A stretch of DNA of 64,000 nucleotides, from assembly GCA_035946625.1 (NCBI GenBank), contig DASYZE010000074.1:36944-100943 (forward strand), given 5' to 3'. This document shows positions 27,207 through 36,468 of this stretch, in pieces. The translations under genes and the position numbers were made by a program. Source of the DNA: DASYXZ01 sp035946625. Its GTDB lineage: Bacteria; Acidobacteriota; Terriglobia; UBA7540. The notes under the pieces were generated by a model that saw only the letters and a program-made list of their open reading frames with translations, was not told the DNA's origin and did no database searches. Numbering within the stretch: position 1 is the stretch's first letter; each line of letters opens with the position of its first letter.

Positions 27207-27423
27207 ACACTCCATGTGGCAAACATTAGACCGGGCGTGCCATCCACAATGCCCGCGCCAGCGCCGCCGTCCCCTCAGCAAATATCCATCCGGGACTGGT
27301 TACCTCTTCGCCCAGGCAGCCTCCGACGCTCAACCCTGAATTACTCCGATTCCCCCCACGGCGCCAGACACTCTTTGCACCGACAGTTCTTTGACCATCC
27401 AAACATCAGGTAAGAAGCCCTTG

Positions 27424-28353
27424 TCACGCCAGTCGAGCGGCCACCTTCAAAATCTCCCGGTTCAGAACCTCGCTGTAATGCTCCATCTCTGAATCAAGAT
27501 GAAGCTGCGGCTCGCGCACCATGACCGAGGCAAGAAGCCCTCTGGCATGCAGCAAACGTTTTTCACAGTGATGAAAGAGTTCCATGTTTTGAAGGCTGAA
27601 GACGATCTGCGGAAGCATGAAACGGTAAAGCTCAAACGCCTGCTCCATGTCGCCCGTTGATGCCAGTGAAAACACCCGGACGAACAGGTCACACATGCTG
27701 AGGCCAGGCATTGCTCCAGCAATCCCGTCAGCCATGAGCTCTAGAAGATACATACCTCCCCACCCTTCAAGCACGCTAACCTGGTCATGGGTGGCAGTGC
27801 GGATGGCACGGACCTTGGCGCCCATCAGGGGCTCCTCCAGTTTGAGGTAGCGAATGTTGCCGGCGGCCTGCACTAACCGCGCGGCCATCTCAGCTCCGAC
27901 GCTGGGGCCCCCAGGATTGAAATCTTGAATCAACACAGGCACGGAAACTGCCCCGGCGACCGATTCACAATAGCGCAGGATGTCGTCCTCCCCAAGGGCA
28001 AACTGCCGGGGGATGGCGAACGAGATAACATCGGCTCCCATATCCTGGTGCAATCGGGCAAGTTCTGCCGCCAGCCGAGTTGAGGGGTGGTTGGACTGCG
28101 CCACCACCTTCACTCGGCCACGGGATTCCTTGATCGCAACGTTAACGATCTTCCGCCGCTCACTGTCCGAAAGTTTGTAAAACTCACTACCATAAGCCGG
28201 TAAGCAAACCGCGGGAACACCGGCGCCTGCCGCGAACTCGATTAAGGCCGCAAGCGCCTCCAGATCGACCTCGTCGCCGGCTGTGAAGGGTGTGGGTACC
28301 ACCGGAATAATGCCGCAGAGCTTTCCTGAAGGAGCGCCAACGCACGTACCCAC
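27424..28353 (-). CDS. DapA/N-acetylneuraminate-lyase family aldolase (candidate 2-keto-3-deoxy-rhamnonate aldolase)
   Basis: 309 residues from a GTG start at 28351-28353, chosen because AGGGAGG lies about six bases upstream. The open frame reaches 28446, but a DapA-type protein begins at GKLCGIIPVVPTPF. Barrel signatures are VCLPAYGSEFYKLSDSER (where DapA has GTTGE), VVAQSNH, and YLKLEEP with the predicted Schiff-base Lys171. The usual Tyr motif (LYNNP) is replaced by LIQDFNP, as in some divergent aldolases. It would split a 2-keto-3-deoxy sugar acid into pyruvate and an aldehyde (L-lactaldehyde if the substrate is L-KDR). It is divergent from the rhamnonate-dehydratase-like gene across 119 bases, the expected partner. 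Confidence 0.8.
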   Translation of the reverse strand: MGTCVGAPSGKLCGIIPVVPTPFTAGDEVDLEALAALIEFAAGAGVPAVCLPAYGSEFYKLSDSERRKIVNVAIKESRGRVKVVAQSNHPSTRLAAELARLHQDMGADVISFAIPRQFALGEDDILRYCESVAGAVSVPVLIQDFNPGGPSVGAEMAARLVQAAGNIRYLKLEEPLMGAKVRAIRTATHDQVSVLEGWGGMYLLELMADGIAGAMPGLSMCDLFVRVFSLASTGDMEQAFELYRFMLPQIVFSLQNMELFHHCEKRLLHARGLLASVMVREPQLHLDSEMEHYSEVLNREILKVAARLA

Positions 28354-28472
28354 TTGCACCTCCCTATCGTCTCTTGACCTTGCAAAGCAACGAAACACTG
28401 GAGTATATTTTGTAAACGCAGTTGAGTAAAGAGAAATCTGTGTCATGTGGAGCTACACGTGAGGCGCCCGTT

Positions 28473-29684
28473 ATGAAAATAAGCGAAGTCCAGGCCATTC
28501 CCTTGCAATGCCCGACCGGAGCATGTCAGGCGGCTGAGGGCGAGTTCCTGATCACTCCTCTGCATGCCCTGCCCAACGTACAGGAGGTCTTGGGAGCCGG
28601 CTTCGTCGGGCTGCGGTCAGGCCCGGTTAGCGCTGTCATCGTGTTAGTGAAAACCGACGATGGAATCAGTGGAATCGGAAGCGTCGGAGTTGGCTCTGGG
28701 GCCGCGGTCTACATCATCGAGCAGCATCTCCGGCCCATCCTCCTCGGGAAGAATCCGTTCGATGTCGAGGTCCTCTGGGAGACGATGTTTCGGAGCACCC
28801 TGAACTACGGACGGAAAGGCGTCGTTTTGGAAGCGATCAGTGCCGTAGACATTGCTCTGTGGGACATCATGGGCAAGGCGCTTAAGCAGCCGATTTACAA
28901 CCTGCTCGGCGGGAAGACGCGCGACAAGATTCGTGTTTATGCGAGCCGCCTCTACGCCGAAAAGGACCTTGACGCGCTAGCCAGGAAAGCTGAAGGCTTT
29001 GTAAAGCAGGGGTTTACTGCCCTCAAACAACGCTTCGGATATGGCCCTCAGGATGGCATGTCGGGCATGCGGAGAAACATTGCTTTGGTCAGGGCCGTGC
29101 GGGACGCCGTGGGACCTGACGTTGCCCTCATGGCTGACGCGTACATGGGTTGGAATGTTTCGTATGCCATCAAGATGATTCGCATGTTGGAGGACGCCGG
29201 CGTTAACCTTGATTGGGTCGAAGAGCCCCTCATTCCCGATGATATCGACGGCTACGCACTCCTTCGCCGCTCAGTTCGGACGCCGATCAGCGCCGGCGAA
29301 CACGAGTTCAGTCGATACGGATTCAATGAACTGATCAAGCGCGAAGCTGTAGACATCCTGCAACCCGACGTCAACCGGGTCGGAGGGATCACCGAAGCGC
29401 GGAAAATCTGGGCTATGGCGGCCGCGAATAACTTGGCAGTGATTCCACATGCCGGTCAACTCCATAACTACCATCTGGTTATGGCCAACCTGAATTCTCC
29501 CATGGCCGAGTACTTCCCGGGTCCCGCCGAAGGCGCTCCGCTGGACGATGACACACTGTTCTGGGAAATCTTCGAGGGCGAGCCAACTGCCTTTAACGGA
29601 GCCGTGGTTTTATACAGTGAGCCGGGCTTGGGACTGAGGCTGCGCGACGAACGAATTAGTCAATGGAGAGGAAAGACAGACTGA
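28473..29684 (+). CDS. Enolase-superfamily sugar-acid dehydratase, L-rhamnonate dehydratase-like
   Basis: 403 residues from the ATG at 28473 (MKISEVQAIPLQCPTG), with GTGAGG upstream. The frame opens at 28422. Barrel residues: KQRFGYGPQDG, MADAYMGW with metal ligand Asp222, WVEEPL (Glu250/251), GEHEFSRYGF, LQPDVNRVGGIT and PHAGQLHNYHLVMA with His326. The arrangement GEH... QPDVxxxGG ... PHxxxxxxHH resembles rhamnonate dehydratases. It would convert L-rhamnonate to 2-keto-3-deoxy-L-rhamnonate. It faces the DapA-type aldolase divergently. It is the last intact gene before the right att copy. Confidence 0.8.
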   Translation: MKISEVQAIPLQCPTGACQAAEGEFLITPLHALPNVQEVLGAGFVGLRSGPVSAVIVLVKTDDGISGIGSVGVGSGAAVYIIEQHLRPILLGKNPFDVEVLWETMFRSTLNYGRKGVVLEAISAVDIALWDIMGKALKQPIYNLLGGKTRDKIRVYASRLYAEKDLDALARKAEGFVKQGFTALKQRFGYGPQDGMSGMRRNIALVRAVRDAVGPDVALMADAYMGWNVSYAIKMIRMLEDAGVNLDWVEEPLIPDDIDGYALLRRSVRTPISAGEHEFSRYGFNELIKREAVDILQPDVNRVGGITEARKIWAMAAANNLAVIPHAGQLHNYHLVMANLNSPMAEYFPGPAEGAPLDDDTLFWEIFEGEPTAFNGAVVLYSEPGLGLRLRDERISQWRGKTD

Positions 29685-30351
29685 GAGACAGTGGAATTTT
29701 CCGTCAGGCTTGGGAGCGGGGCCAAAGGTAGTAAAAGCCATTTAAAAACCCCTGGAACTTATTGAATTGGTTAGCCCAACCGGAGTGATCCTCGGAGCGT
29801 GTCCGAATATTCGCGATATTACTCGAACCCACAAGTTGATTATGGCACAAGGAAGACATGGCGAAAACATTCCTTCCTCAACAATCGGAGCCGGGATTTT
29901 TTAATGCCGCCGATTTTGTCTCGCTGGCGGTTCCCTAATTCGTTGATCGAGACTCGCAGTCCATTGCTGGCTTTCGACGCGTCCTCTGGATTTGGATGTT
30001 GCCCGACTGTACAGATGACAGCCATTCGTCGGACAAGCCTTTCTGCGGCTTAGGTACCCCACCAAAGAAACTCCCGAGGAATCGGGCCTGTCCTTCGGAG
30101 GCCGCGCCGAAGGTATCCCCCCTGATAGCGCTCGCGCATTCTACCGCCCTCCTCTGATCATTACTTTCGCACCTAAAGGTCCAGGTGCTATTACGGAGGG
30201 GATGTTCAAGTCTGCGAAAAGTGTGTCAGTTACGTGTGTCAGGAAACAGCGGGTTTCGAGGCATTTTGTGTCGCCTTGTGCCGCAAACTGGTGAACTCAA
30301 GTTGTTGGAAATATATGGAAGTGCGTGCAGGGATTAGGGCAGGCCTCTTAT
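29685..30351. other. Gene-poor right edge of the island
   Basis: No gene can be supported. Several short frames on both strands lack motifs or ribosome binding sites. This is where an integrase gene would often sit next to the att site, but none is recognisable. Confidence 0.5.
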
Positions 30352-30395
30352 TTGACAAGGTAGAGGTCAACGGTTCGAGTCCGTTCGGGCCTACC
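30352..30395 (+). repeat. Putative attachment site: tRNA-Val 3' segment, right copy
   Basis: 44 bases identical to 3276-3319 except one position, without the 5' half of the tRNA and with G in place of the final A of CCA. It is the partial copy expected at the far end of an element inserted at the tRNA 3' end. The element length from repeat to repeat is 27,076 bases. Confidence 0.8.
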
Positions 30396-30548
30396 GTATT
30401 ATTTACTTTCCGCTCTTCTGGACGCCGTAAAGAAGGGTTCGCGGCCGGCCACGTTGCCAGCATCAGCCACCGGAAACAAAGTTCACGTGCACAGCATTGG
30501 CCAACCGGGAATTATGGCCATGGGAGCCCCATCGGGTCAGCCCGAGCC

Positions 30549-32585
30549 TCACTTGGTCAACTGCGGAAAAGCAGTGATGCGCAGCTTGGCGCTGCCATAC
30601 GGAATCAAAGTAAGCGTCTGCATTGATTCGCGGCTCGATACCGGGCTCTCCGGCAAGGGTCCGGCCGAGCCATGTGCCAACTTCCATTCCGGGATTTTTC
30701 TGCCCTTGATGTGAAGCAAGATGGGAGCGCCTTCGGGGCTGAATGGATATTCACCAATCTGCTTTTCAGCGACTTGAACGAATGCTTCCGGCCGATCCCG
30801 ATCTATGATGAGGCCGTAATTCCACGGTGTGGTGGGTTCAATGGACCAATCGGCAGCCGGGGACGCCGCGGGTTTCGACATTCCCTTTACAATCTTCCGC
30901 CACTTTTCCCCAATCTTCAGGGAGAAGACGAGCGGGCCGCGTTCCACCACCACCGAGTTATGGAACCCCCTGGAAGTGCGCACGCGCATGGGAAGCGTCA
31001 ACCACACCCGGTCTCCCATTTTCCACCTCCGCTCAATGCGGTGAAATTCTCCCGGGCGCACGGCACCAACCGCGCGCCCGTTCACGGTGATTTTCGCGCC
31101 TTCGGCCCAAGCCGGAATCCTGAGTTGAAGAGGAAACTCGACGGATGTCGAGGGATTCACCGTCAATCGGATTTCTCCTTTAAACGGGTACCCAGTTTCT
31201 TCATTGATGTTGACGGCCACTCCGTCTTTCACGACGCTCGTGACTTCGCTGGGCCCGTAGGCGACCGCCGCCAGGCCATTGTCGGCGGTGGCCATCCACA
31301 GGCTGGCCACAAATTTCGGCCAGCCCTGATGCAGGTTGGCGGTGCAGCAACCGAAATTGGGTTCCACACCAAAAATGTTGGACTCCGGACCGTTGGTGGT
31401 CCAATCGCGATTTTCCAGCGAGCACAATACCTGGTTCGGTTGTTGGTCATACTGGTGCGCCCACATGTCCTTTGAAAATGTGCCGGGAAGGGCATTGAAG
31501 GCAATTCGTTCCAAATGATCGGCGTAGGCAGGATCGCCCAGAATACTGATCAGTTGTTCCAGCGAAAACTGTTCCTCCACCACCGAGCAAAGCTCCGTGC
31601 CTTGCGAGGGGTCGCGCCCCGCGAGGTGCTCATCACAACTGAACATGCCGTTGGGCAGCAGGTGATACATGTCCAACTCGCTCAACTGATGGGCGGCGGC
31701 CTTGCGGTCCGATTCGTCGCCGGAAATCACCGACCAGACCGCCGAAGTCTTGATGGCCATCGCATTGTTCACTCCATGCGCGCTCAGCGACACGTCGTTA
31801 TTGCCTCCGGGCTGCACGCGGATCTCGTCTTTGGTCGTTTTCGTTTGGTAGGGAAAATTTTCAAATTCGCCCCGCCAATCATACCCCTGCGTCTTGAGCA
31901 TTCCCGCCAAATCAAGCAGGCTCTTATCTCCGGTGCGATTGTAAAGCCAGAGAATGCTCACCACCTCGTCTGCCCAGCGGAAACGGGCCCATTCATGAAG
32001 GGGGCGCCCGGCGAGATTCGCCGCCTGGTAATGGAAATAGCGCTGCATCAGGGGAATTACGCGCGCGTCGCCCGTGGCCTCCTGATATTGAGTGAGGGAT
32101 TTCAGCATCACCATGTTGGGCCACCAGTCTTTATTCTTTTCCGGCCCAATCGAGCCGTCCGGCCTCTGATGGGTGAGCGTCCACTCCATCCACTGCCTGG
32201 CCTTGGCAATCAGTTTGGGATCGCCCAGGAGATATGCCAGTGGAACCAGCCCGTCCGCGTAATATGGGCCACGCTCCCAGCTTTCTCCCGTGCCGCCCAG
32301 CCAGCCGCTGTTGGGGCCTACGTCCGCCCAGAAATCACCCAGGTGGCCGGTCAGGCCGTCGGCCTGGATTTGAAGTTGACGCCGCAACCAACCGGCGGGC
32401 TTGATGGAGGTGAGAGGCAAGGGATAAAAAGGATTGGCCCGAAGAGGCGCGCGGTTTACCACCGGGGCGCGAAGGGTCCGGTCCGCAGCCTCATGCGTGG
32501 TTTCGCCGTCAAATAACGGCGGGCAAATCAGGAGGAGCAGGAAGATCGAGAACCCCGCGAAAGTGACACCACGATGGTCGCGCAT
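30549..32585 (-). CDS. GH127-superfamily (DUF1680-type) glycosidase, beta-L-arabinofuranosidase-like, divergent
   Basis: 678 residues. The ATG has GGAG six bases upstream and a hydrophobic leader (VTFAGFSIFLLLLICPPLF). The alpha/alpha-barrel part contains GWLGGTGESWERGPYYADGL, then ELCSVVEEQFSLEQLI and PNFGCCTANLHQGWPKF. Alignment by eye with GH127 places Glu331 and Cys333 (ELC) and Cys413-Cys414 at the zinc and nucleophile cysteine positions of this cysteine glycosidase family. A C-terminal beta-sandwich follows (LQLRIPAWAEGAKITVNGRA). Probably releases a terminal furanose or pyranose sugar. It is the most divergent of three such proteins in the window. It lies directly outside the right att copy. 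Confidence 0.8.
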   Translation of the reverse strand: MRDHRGVTFAGFSIFLLLLICPPLFDGETTHEAADRTLRAPVVNRAPLRANPFYPLPLTSIKPAGWLRRQLQIQADGLTGHLGDFWADVGPNSGWLGGTGESWERGPYYADGLVPLAYLLGDPKLIAKARQWMEWTLTHQRPDGSIGPEKNKDWWPNMVMLKSLTQYQEATGDARVIPLMQRYFHYQAANLAGRPLHEWARFRWADEVVSILWLYNRTGDKSLLDLAGMLKTQGYDWRGEFENFPYQTKTTKDEIRVQPGGNNDVSLSAHGVNNAMAIKTSAVWSVISGDESDRKAAAHQLSELDMYHLLPNGMFSCDEHLAGRDPSQGTELCSVVEEQFSLEQLISILGDPAYADHLERIAFNALPGTFSKDMWAHQYDQQPNQVLCSLENRDWTTNGPESNIFGVEPNFGCCTANLHQGWPKFVASLWMATADNGLAAVAYGPSEVTSVVKDGVAVNINEETGYPFKGEIRLTVNPSTSVEFPLQLRIPAWAEGAKITVNGRAVGAVRPGEFHRIERRWKMGDRVWLTLPMRVRTSRGFHNSVVVERGPLVFSLKIGEKWRKIVKGMSKPAASPAADWSIEPTTPWNYGLIIDRDRPEAFVQVAEKQIGEYPFSPEGAPILLHIKGRKIPEWKLAHGSAGPLPESPVSSRESMQTLTLIPYGSAKLRITAFPQLTK

Positions 32586-32752
32586 TTTTTCTCCATTCTA
32601 CCGTTCGCCGCGATGATACTGCCGGAATGCTGCCGGGGTCGCCGCTCCACGCCACTGTCACGCTGGTGTGGCCGCAGCATCCATGGAGCTGAGTCTCCGT
32701 TATTCAGCACGAGGATTTGTGGCCGGCGTTTCCTTGTACCGGCCGCCGGAAA

Positions 32753-35050
32753 TCATCGACTCGAAGAGTCGCCTTCCAAGTGGATCGCGAAACCTTGGGG
32801 CGGCGTCACCCCCAGCAAATATTGTACGAAATAATCCCAGCGCCGCCGAATCAAATAGGTATTTCTGCCCTCGCCGTGATACATGTTGGGGACAAACAGC
32901 ATGTCAAAATTCTTGTTGGCCTTCATCAAAGCGTCGGCGAACCGCATGGTTTCCACAGGATTCACATTTTCGTCCACATCGCCGTGAACGAGAAGCAGGC
33001 GACCTTCCAGGTGTCCCGCCAGCGTGACGTTGGATTGGTCAACGTAGTCTTTTCCTATCGGATAACCCTGGTACAGTTCGTTCCACCAAGCCTTGTCCAG
33101 CCGGGCGTCATGATCGCCCGAAATGGAGACGCAGACCTTATAAAACTCAGGATGGACCAGCATCGCGTGCGCGGACCCGTAACCGCCCGCTGAGGTTCCG
33201 TAAATACCAACGCGAGTCAGATCCATTTGAGGATATTTCGCGCCCATTTGTTTAATCAGCGCCACGTGGTCATCGAATACGCCGCCCAGATTGCGATAAG
33301 AGTATTCGTGGAAGGGGCGCGACCGCCCGGTGGTGCCCCGGCCATCCACCATCACGACCATGAACCCTAATTCAGCCACCGATTGTTCCGGGAAGCGATA
33401 GGCAGAAAAAGATTTTGGGACGAAGAAACTTTGCGGTCCGGTGTAGATCTGCTCGATGACGGGATATTTTTTCGCCGGGTCAAAGTTGGAAGGCCGCCAG
33501 ATCAGTCCGTAGATGTCCGTGTGGCCGTCCGCAGCTTTGCCCTGGAAAGGCTGGGGAAATTTCCAACCCGTGGCGAGCAAGGCGCTGGCGTCAGCCTTTT
33601 CCAGGACTTGGACCACCGAGCCGTCCGCGGTCCGGTGCAACACCGATTGGCCCGGAAGGTCAACCCGCGAGTAGGTGTCCACGTAGTAGGCCCCGTCCGG
33701 AGAAAAGCTTACGGTGTGGTTGGCATTCTCGGGAGTGAGCAGCTTCAGTCCACTCCCGTCAAAATTAACTTTATAGAGGTGAGTCAGGTACGGGTCCTCG
33801 CCAGTCTCCCGGCCGCAGGCAAGAAAATAGACCCGGTGGGCCTTCTCATCCACGTACGGGATGCCGCGCACCACCCAATGCCCTTGGGTCACCTGATTTT
33901 CCAGCCGGCCCGTTCTTCCGTCGTAACGGAAAATGTGATTCCACCCATCGCGTTCCGAAGTCCAAAGAATTTCCTCCCCATCGCCAGCCATCTTTATCCG
34001 ATTCTCCCCCGGATCAACGTAGGTGGTGGATTCCTCGTGCACCACCACTCGTTCTTTGCCGGTTTCGGGATCCACTTCGCGCAACTCTGCGCTCCTTTCC
34101 CCGCGCGACCGGAACAGGTAATAAATCCGCTTGCTGTCCTTGAACCATTCGAAGTCCGGCCCGCCCTGAAATTCAAGCGCCAGGGGCTCAGTCAGCACTT
34201 CAATCCGCTTGCCCGAGGGAATGTCAAAAATAAGGGGCTCGGCCTGGGACAGAATTTCTCCCGGCAAAGGATAGGCGTAGGTATAGGCCTTGGGGCGAAG
34301 CTGGCCGGGCGGCACGAATTGCAGCGTGGTGAAACGGCCCACAAAGCGAGAGTCGATTCGGTAGGTGACGAGTTTGCTCGAGTCGGGCGCCCAAAAAACG
34401 GCGGCGCGCTCGCGCACATTCTCCGTGCCTTGTTCCACCATCGCGCGCGAGGAAGGCAGGGGCGTAGCGTAATCCCAATGCCGGGCTCCGTCGTGAGTCA
34501 ACTCCACCGCCTCGCCGGTGGATAGGTTGCGGACCCACAGGTTGTAGTCGCTTATGTACGCGGCCCATTGATGGTCGGGCGAAACAGCCTCCCACCGTTG
34601 CGCCTCAGCCGCCGCATCTTGATGGCACTGGTAATTCGAGAGATTGCATACCCACGCTGCGTCCCCGATTCTGAATTGGATGGACGCACCGTCCTCCGTG
34701 AATTCGAAGGAGTTGAAGGGAAGATGGTCTGGGGTGTAGGCATGGTCCGCCGTGCGCGGAAGGGCCGCGGCCAGTCTGGCATGGTCGAAGGCTGGCTGGC
34801 GCGTTTTCGCCGCGGGATCCACCAGAAAGAATTCCTTTCCTTGCGGACCCTCCTGGCGATACCAAAAGCGGGATGAGTTCCCAATCCAGTGGGGAGTTAC
34901 GTCCGCTTCGGCCACCAGGTGTCGCACGTTCGACGGCAGGAATTTTACCGCACGCTCATAATCCGCCTGAGTGCCCTGCCCGAAAACCGGAAATGGAACA
35001 AGGAATATGAATGTTAGAAGCGTTGGGATGCGACTCTTGACCGGGTTCAT
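32753..35050 (-). CDS. Prolyl oligopeptidase family S9 (dipeptidyl peptidase IV-like), secreted
   Basis: 765 residues from the ATG at 35048-35050, which has AAGGAGGG upstream and gives a signal peptide (IPTLLTFIFLVPFPVFG). The frame opens further upstream inside the sialidase-like gene. An N-terminal eight-bladed propeller (DPPIV_N) precedes an alpha/beta-hydrolase domain with Ser620 (GTSAGGYGS), Asp693 (HGDVDENV) and His725 (YHGEGRN), a complete triad. It would release dipeptides, mostly after Pro or Ala, in the periplasm. Its start overlaps the stop of the upstream BNR-repeat gene (ATGA), indicating coupling. Confidence 0.92.
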   Translation of the reverse strand: MNPVKSRIPTLLTFIFLVPFPVFGQGTQADYERAVKFLPSNVRHLVAEADVTPHWIGNSSRFWYRQEGPQGKEFFLVDPAAKTRQPAFDHARLAAALPRTADHAYTPDHLPFNSFEFTEDGASIQFRIGDAAWVCNLSNYQCHQDAAAEAQRWEAVSPDHQWAAYISDYNLWVRNLSTGEAVELTHDGARHWDYATPLPSSRAMVEQGTENVRERAAVFWAPDSSKLVTYRIDSRFVGRFTTLQFVPPGQLRPKAYTYAYPLPGEILSQAEPLIFDIPSGKRIEVLTEPLALEFQGGPDFEWFKDSKRIYYLFRSRGERSAELREVDPETGKERVVVHEESTTYVDPGENRIKMAGDGEEILWTSERDGWNHIFRYDGRTGRLENQVTQGHWVVRGIPYVDEKAHRVYFLACGRETGEDPYLTHLYKVNFDGSGLKLLTPENANHTVSFSPDGAYYVDTYSRVDLPGQSVLHRTADGSVVQVLEKADASALLATGWKFPQPFQGKAADGHTDIYGLIWRPSNFDPAKKYPVIEQIYTGPQSFFVPKSFSAYRFPEQSVAELGFMVVMVDGRGTTGRSRPFHEYSYRNLGGVFDDHVALIKQMGAKYPQMDLTRVGIYGTSAGGYGSAHAMLVHPEFYKVCVSISGDHDARLDKAWWNELYQGYPIGKDYVDQSNVTLAGHLEGRLLLVHGDVDENVNPVETMRFADALMKANKNFDMLFVPNMYHGEGRNTYLIRRRWDYFVQYLLGVTPPQGFAIHLEGDSSSR

Positions 35051-36468
35051 GGGGTTCCCTCCTTTTCCGGCTTTTGTGAATTGCCATTTCCAAAGTCCGC
35101 CACCCCCACGCGCACGATGGTGTCCCGCGATTTCCCCGGGTTGGAGGGCTTCTCCGTCCACACGCCGTACACGCGCCCACCCAGCGCCGCGATGCCCGTA
35201 TAGTCGCCCATAAAAACGCCGCCCGGGTCGAATGGTTCCTGGGTCCAGGCGTAGTTGGTAAATACTTTCCCCTGGTCAGTCGACCGCGCCAGCACCACTT
35301 TCGCTTTCCGGTCTGCCGAATCGTCGCGGCGGTCATAGAAAATCACATCCAAATCGCCGTTAGCGGGGTCAACGGCCAACCAGTGGAAGAAATGGTCTGC
35401 CCCGCTGTGAACCGCGTCAGAGTTCACGCGCACGGCTTGCGTCCAGGTGCGGCCGCGGTTGTTCGAGCTTGAGCAAAACACGTCCACTTCACCGTTGCGA
35501 TAGTCGCTCCAGGATACGTAGAGCCGGCCGTGACGAGGATCCATCGCAATCACCGGGAATCCGTTGGCCCGCGCCACATCATTGACGTGGAACATGATGG
35601 GCGCCACGGGAATAATGTTCTGAGGTTTCGAAAAGCTGAGTCCGCCATCCTTCGACAACGTGAAAACGATATGGTCGTTCAAGGCCCAGACCGCGTACAA
35701 CGTGCCGTCCGGACCCACCACTCCGGAGAAGCCTTCCGCCGCGCCGTTGTCATCACGCGGCAGTCCGCGTTGATGATCAATTTCCAGGGGCGCGGACCAC
35801 GTCTTCCCATCGTCGGTCGAGCGGGAGAGAAGGATTTGAGAATCTTCAATTGTCCAGCGGGTCCACCCTACATACAAGTTCCCTGAGTGAGAGCTGGTGG
35901 AGTCGTCTGCCACGATGTAAGGTTTGTCTTCAAAGGGCATGCCGGGCGTGGTTTCGTGCTCGATGATGGGGATGTGTTGCGATTCCCAGGTCTTGCCTCC
36001 GTCCATTGAGCGCCGAACGAACAACCCGCTGCGCGAGGCGTTGTGAGCCCAATAATTGAATGTACCCAATTTATCAAACGCCATGTAGCAGAGGAGCGCG
36101 TGTCCGTGTTTGTCGTAGGTCACGGAGACATCCCCGGACACACGGTAATTCGGAGGCTCGGTTCCTGCAGCGATTTCCCAGTGCTTTCCCGCATCAATGG
36201 AATAGGCGATGTGCGCATTGTCCTGGTAGGCGGCCGCCACTTGCATGGGATTGCGGGCGTTGATGGCGATGGAAGGCTCGGTATACCACCCCGCCTTCGG
36301 AGTGATATCCGCTACCTGGGCGTGGGGGGCCAGCGGAAGAGTCTGGCCGTAAGCGATGGAGGGTATCATGGCGACAACCCAAAGAAGGCAGGTCAATACT
36401 GTTGCTACTTCTTGTCTGCGGCATGGCGCCAAAGATTGTTGCTCTCGAAGGACCAGGGTCATCGTCAT
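35047..36468 (-). CDS. BNR/Asp-box repeat protein (sialidase-like propeller), exported
   Basis: 473 residues from the ATG at 36466-36468, with GGAG about eight bases upstream, followed by a signal peptide (VLTCLLWVVAMIPSIAYG). At least five Asp-box-like repeats are visible: SMDGGKTW, STDDGKTW, SKDGGLSF, SNNRGRTW and STDQGKVF. These mark a beta-propeller of the sialidase superfamily. The arginine triad and FRIP motif of true sialidases are not evident, so activity on sialic acid is doubtful. The last four bases overlap the S9 peptidase start, so the pair may act together on glycoproteins. Confidence 0.8.
   Translation of the reverse strand: MTMTLVLREQQSLAPCRRQEVATVLTCLLWVVAMIPSIAYGQTLPLAPHAQVADITPKAGWYTEPSIAINARNPMQVAAAYQDNAHIAYSIDAGKHWEIAAGTEPPNYRVSGDVSVTYDKHGHALLCYMAFDKLGTFNYWAHNASRSGLFVRRSMDGGKTWESQHIPIIEHETTPGMPFEDKPYIVADDSTSSHSGNLYVGWTRWTIEDSQILLSRSTDDGKTWSAPLEIDHQRGLPRDDNGAAEGFSGVVGPDGTLYAVWALNDHIVFTLSKDGGLSFSKPQNIIPVAPIMFHVNDVARANGFPVIAMDPRHGRLYVSWSDYRNGEVDVFCSSSNNRGRTWTQAVRVNSDAVHSGADHFFHWLAVDPANGDLDVIFYDRRDDSADRKAKVVLARSTDQGKVFTNYAWTQEPFDPGGVFMGDYTGIAALGGRVYGVWTEKPSNPGKSRDTIVRVGVADFGNGNSQKPEKEGTP

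Noticed and set aside
27540..27560. AAACGTTT palindrome as another LacI-type operator
   Set aside because: It lies inside the DapA-type aldolase coding sequence with no promoter nearby; probably chance.
29840..30626. Integrase gene next to the right attachment site
   Set aside because: None of the frames on either strand shows the R-HxxR-Y residues of tyrosine recombinases or a serine-recombinase motif.
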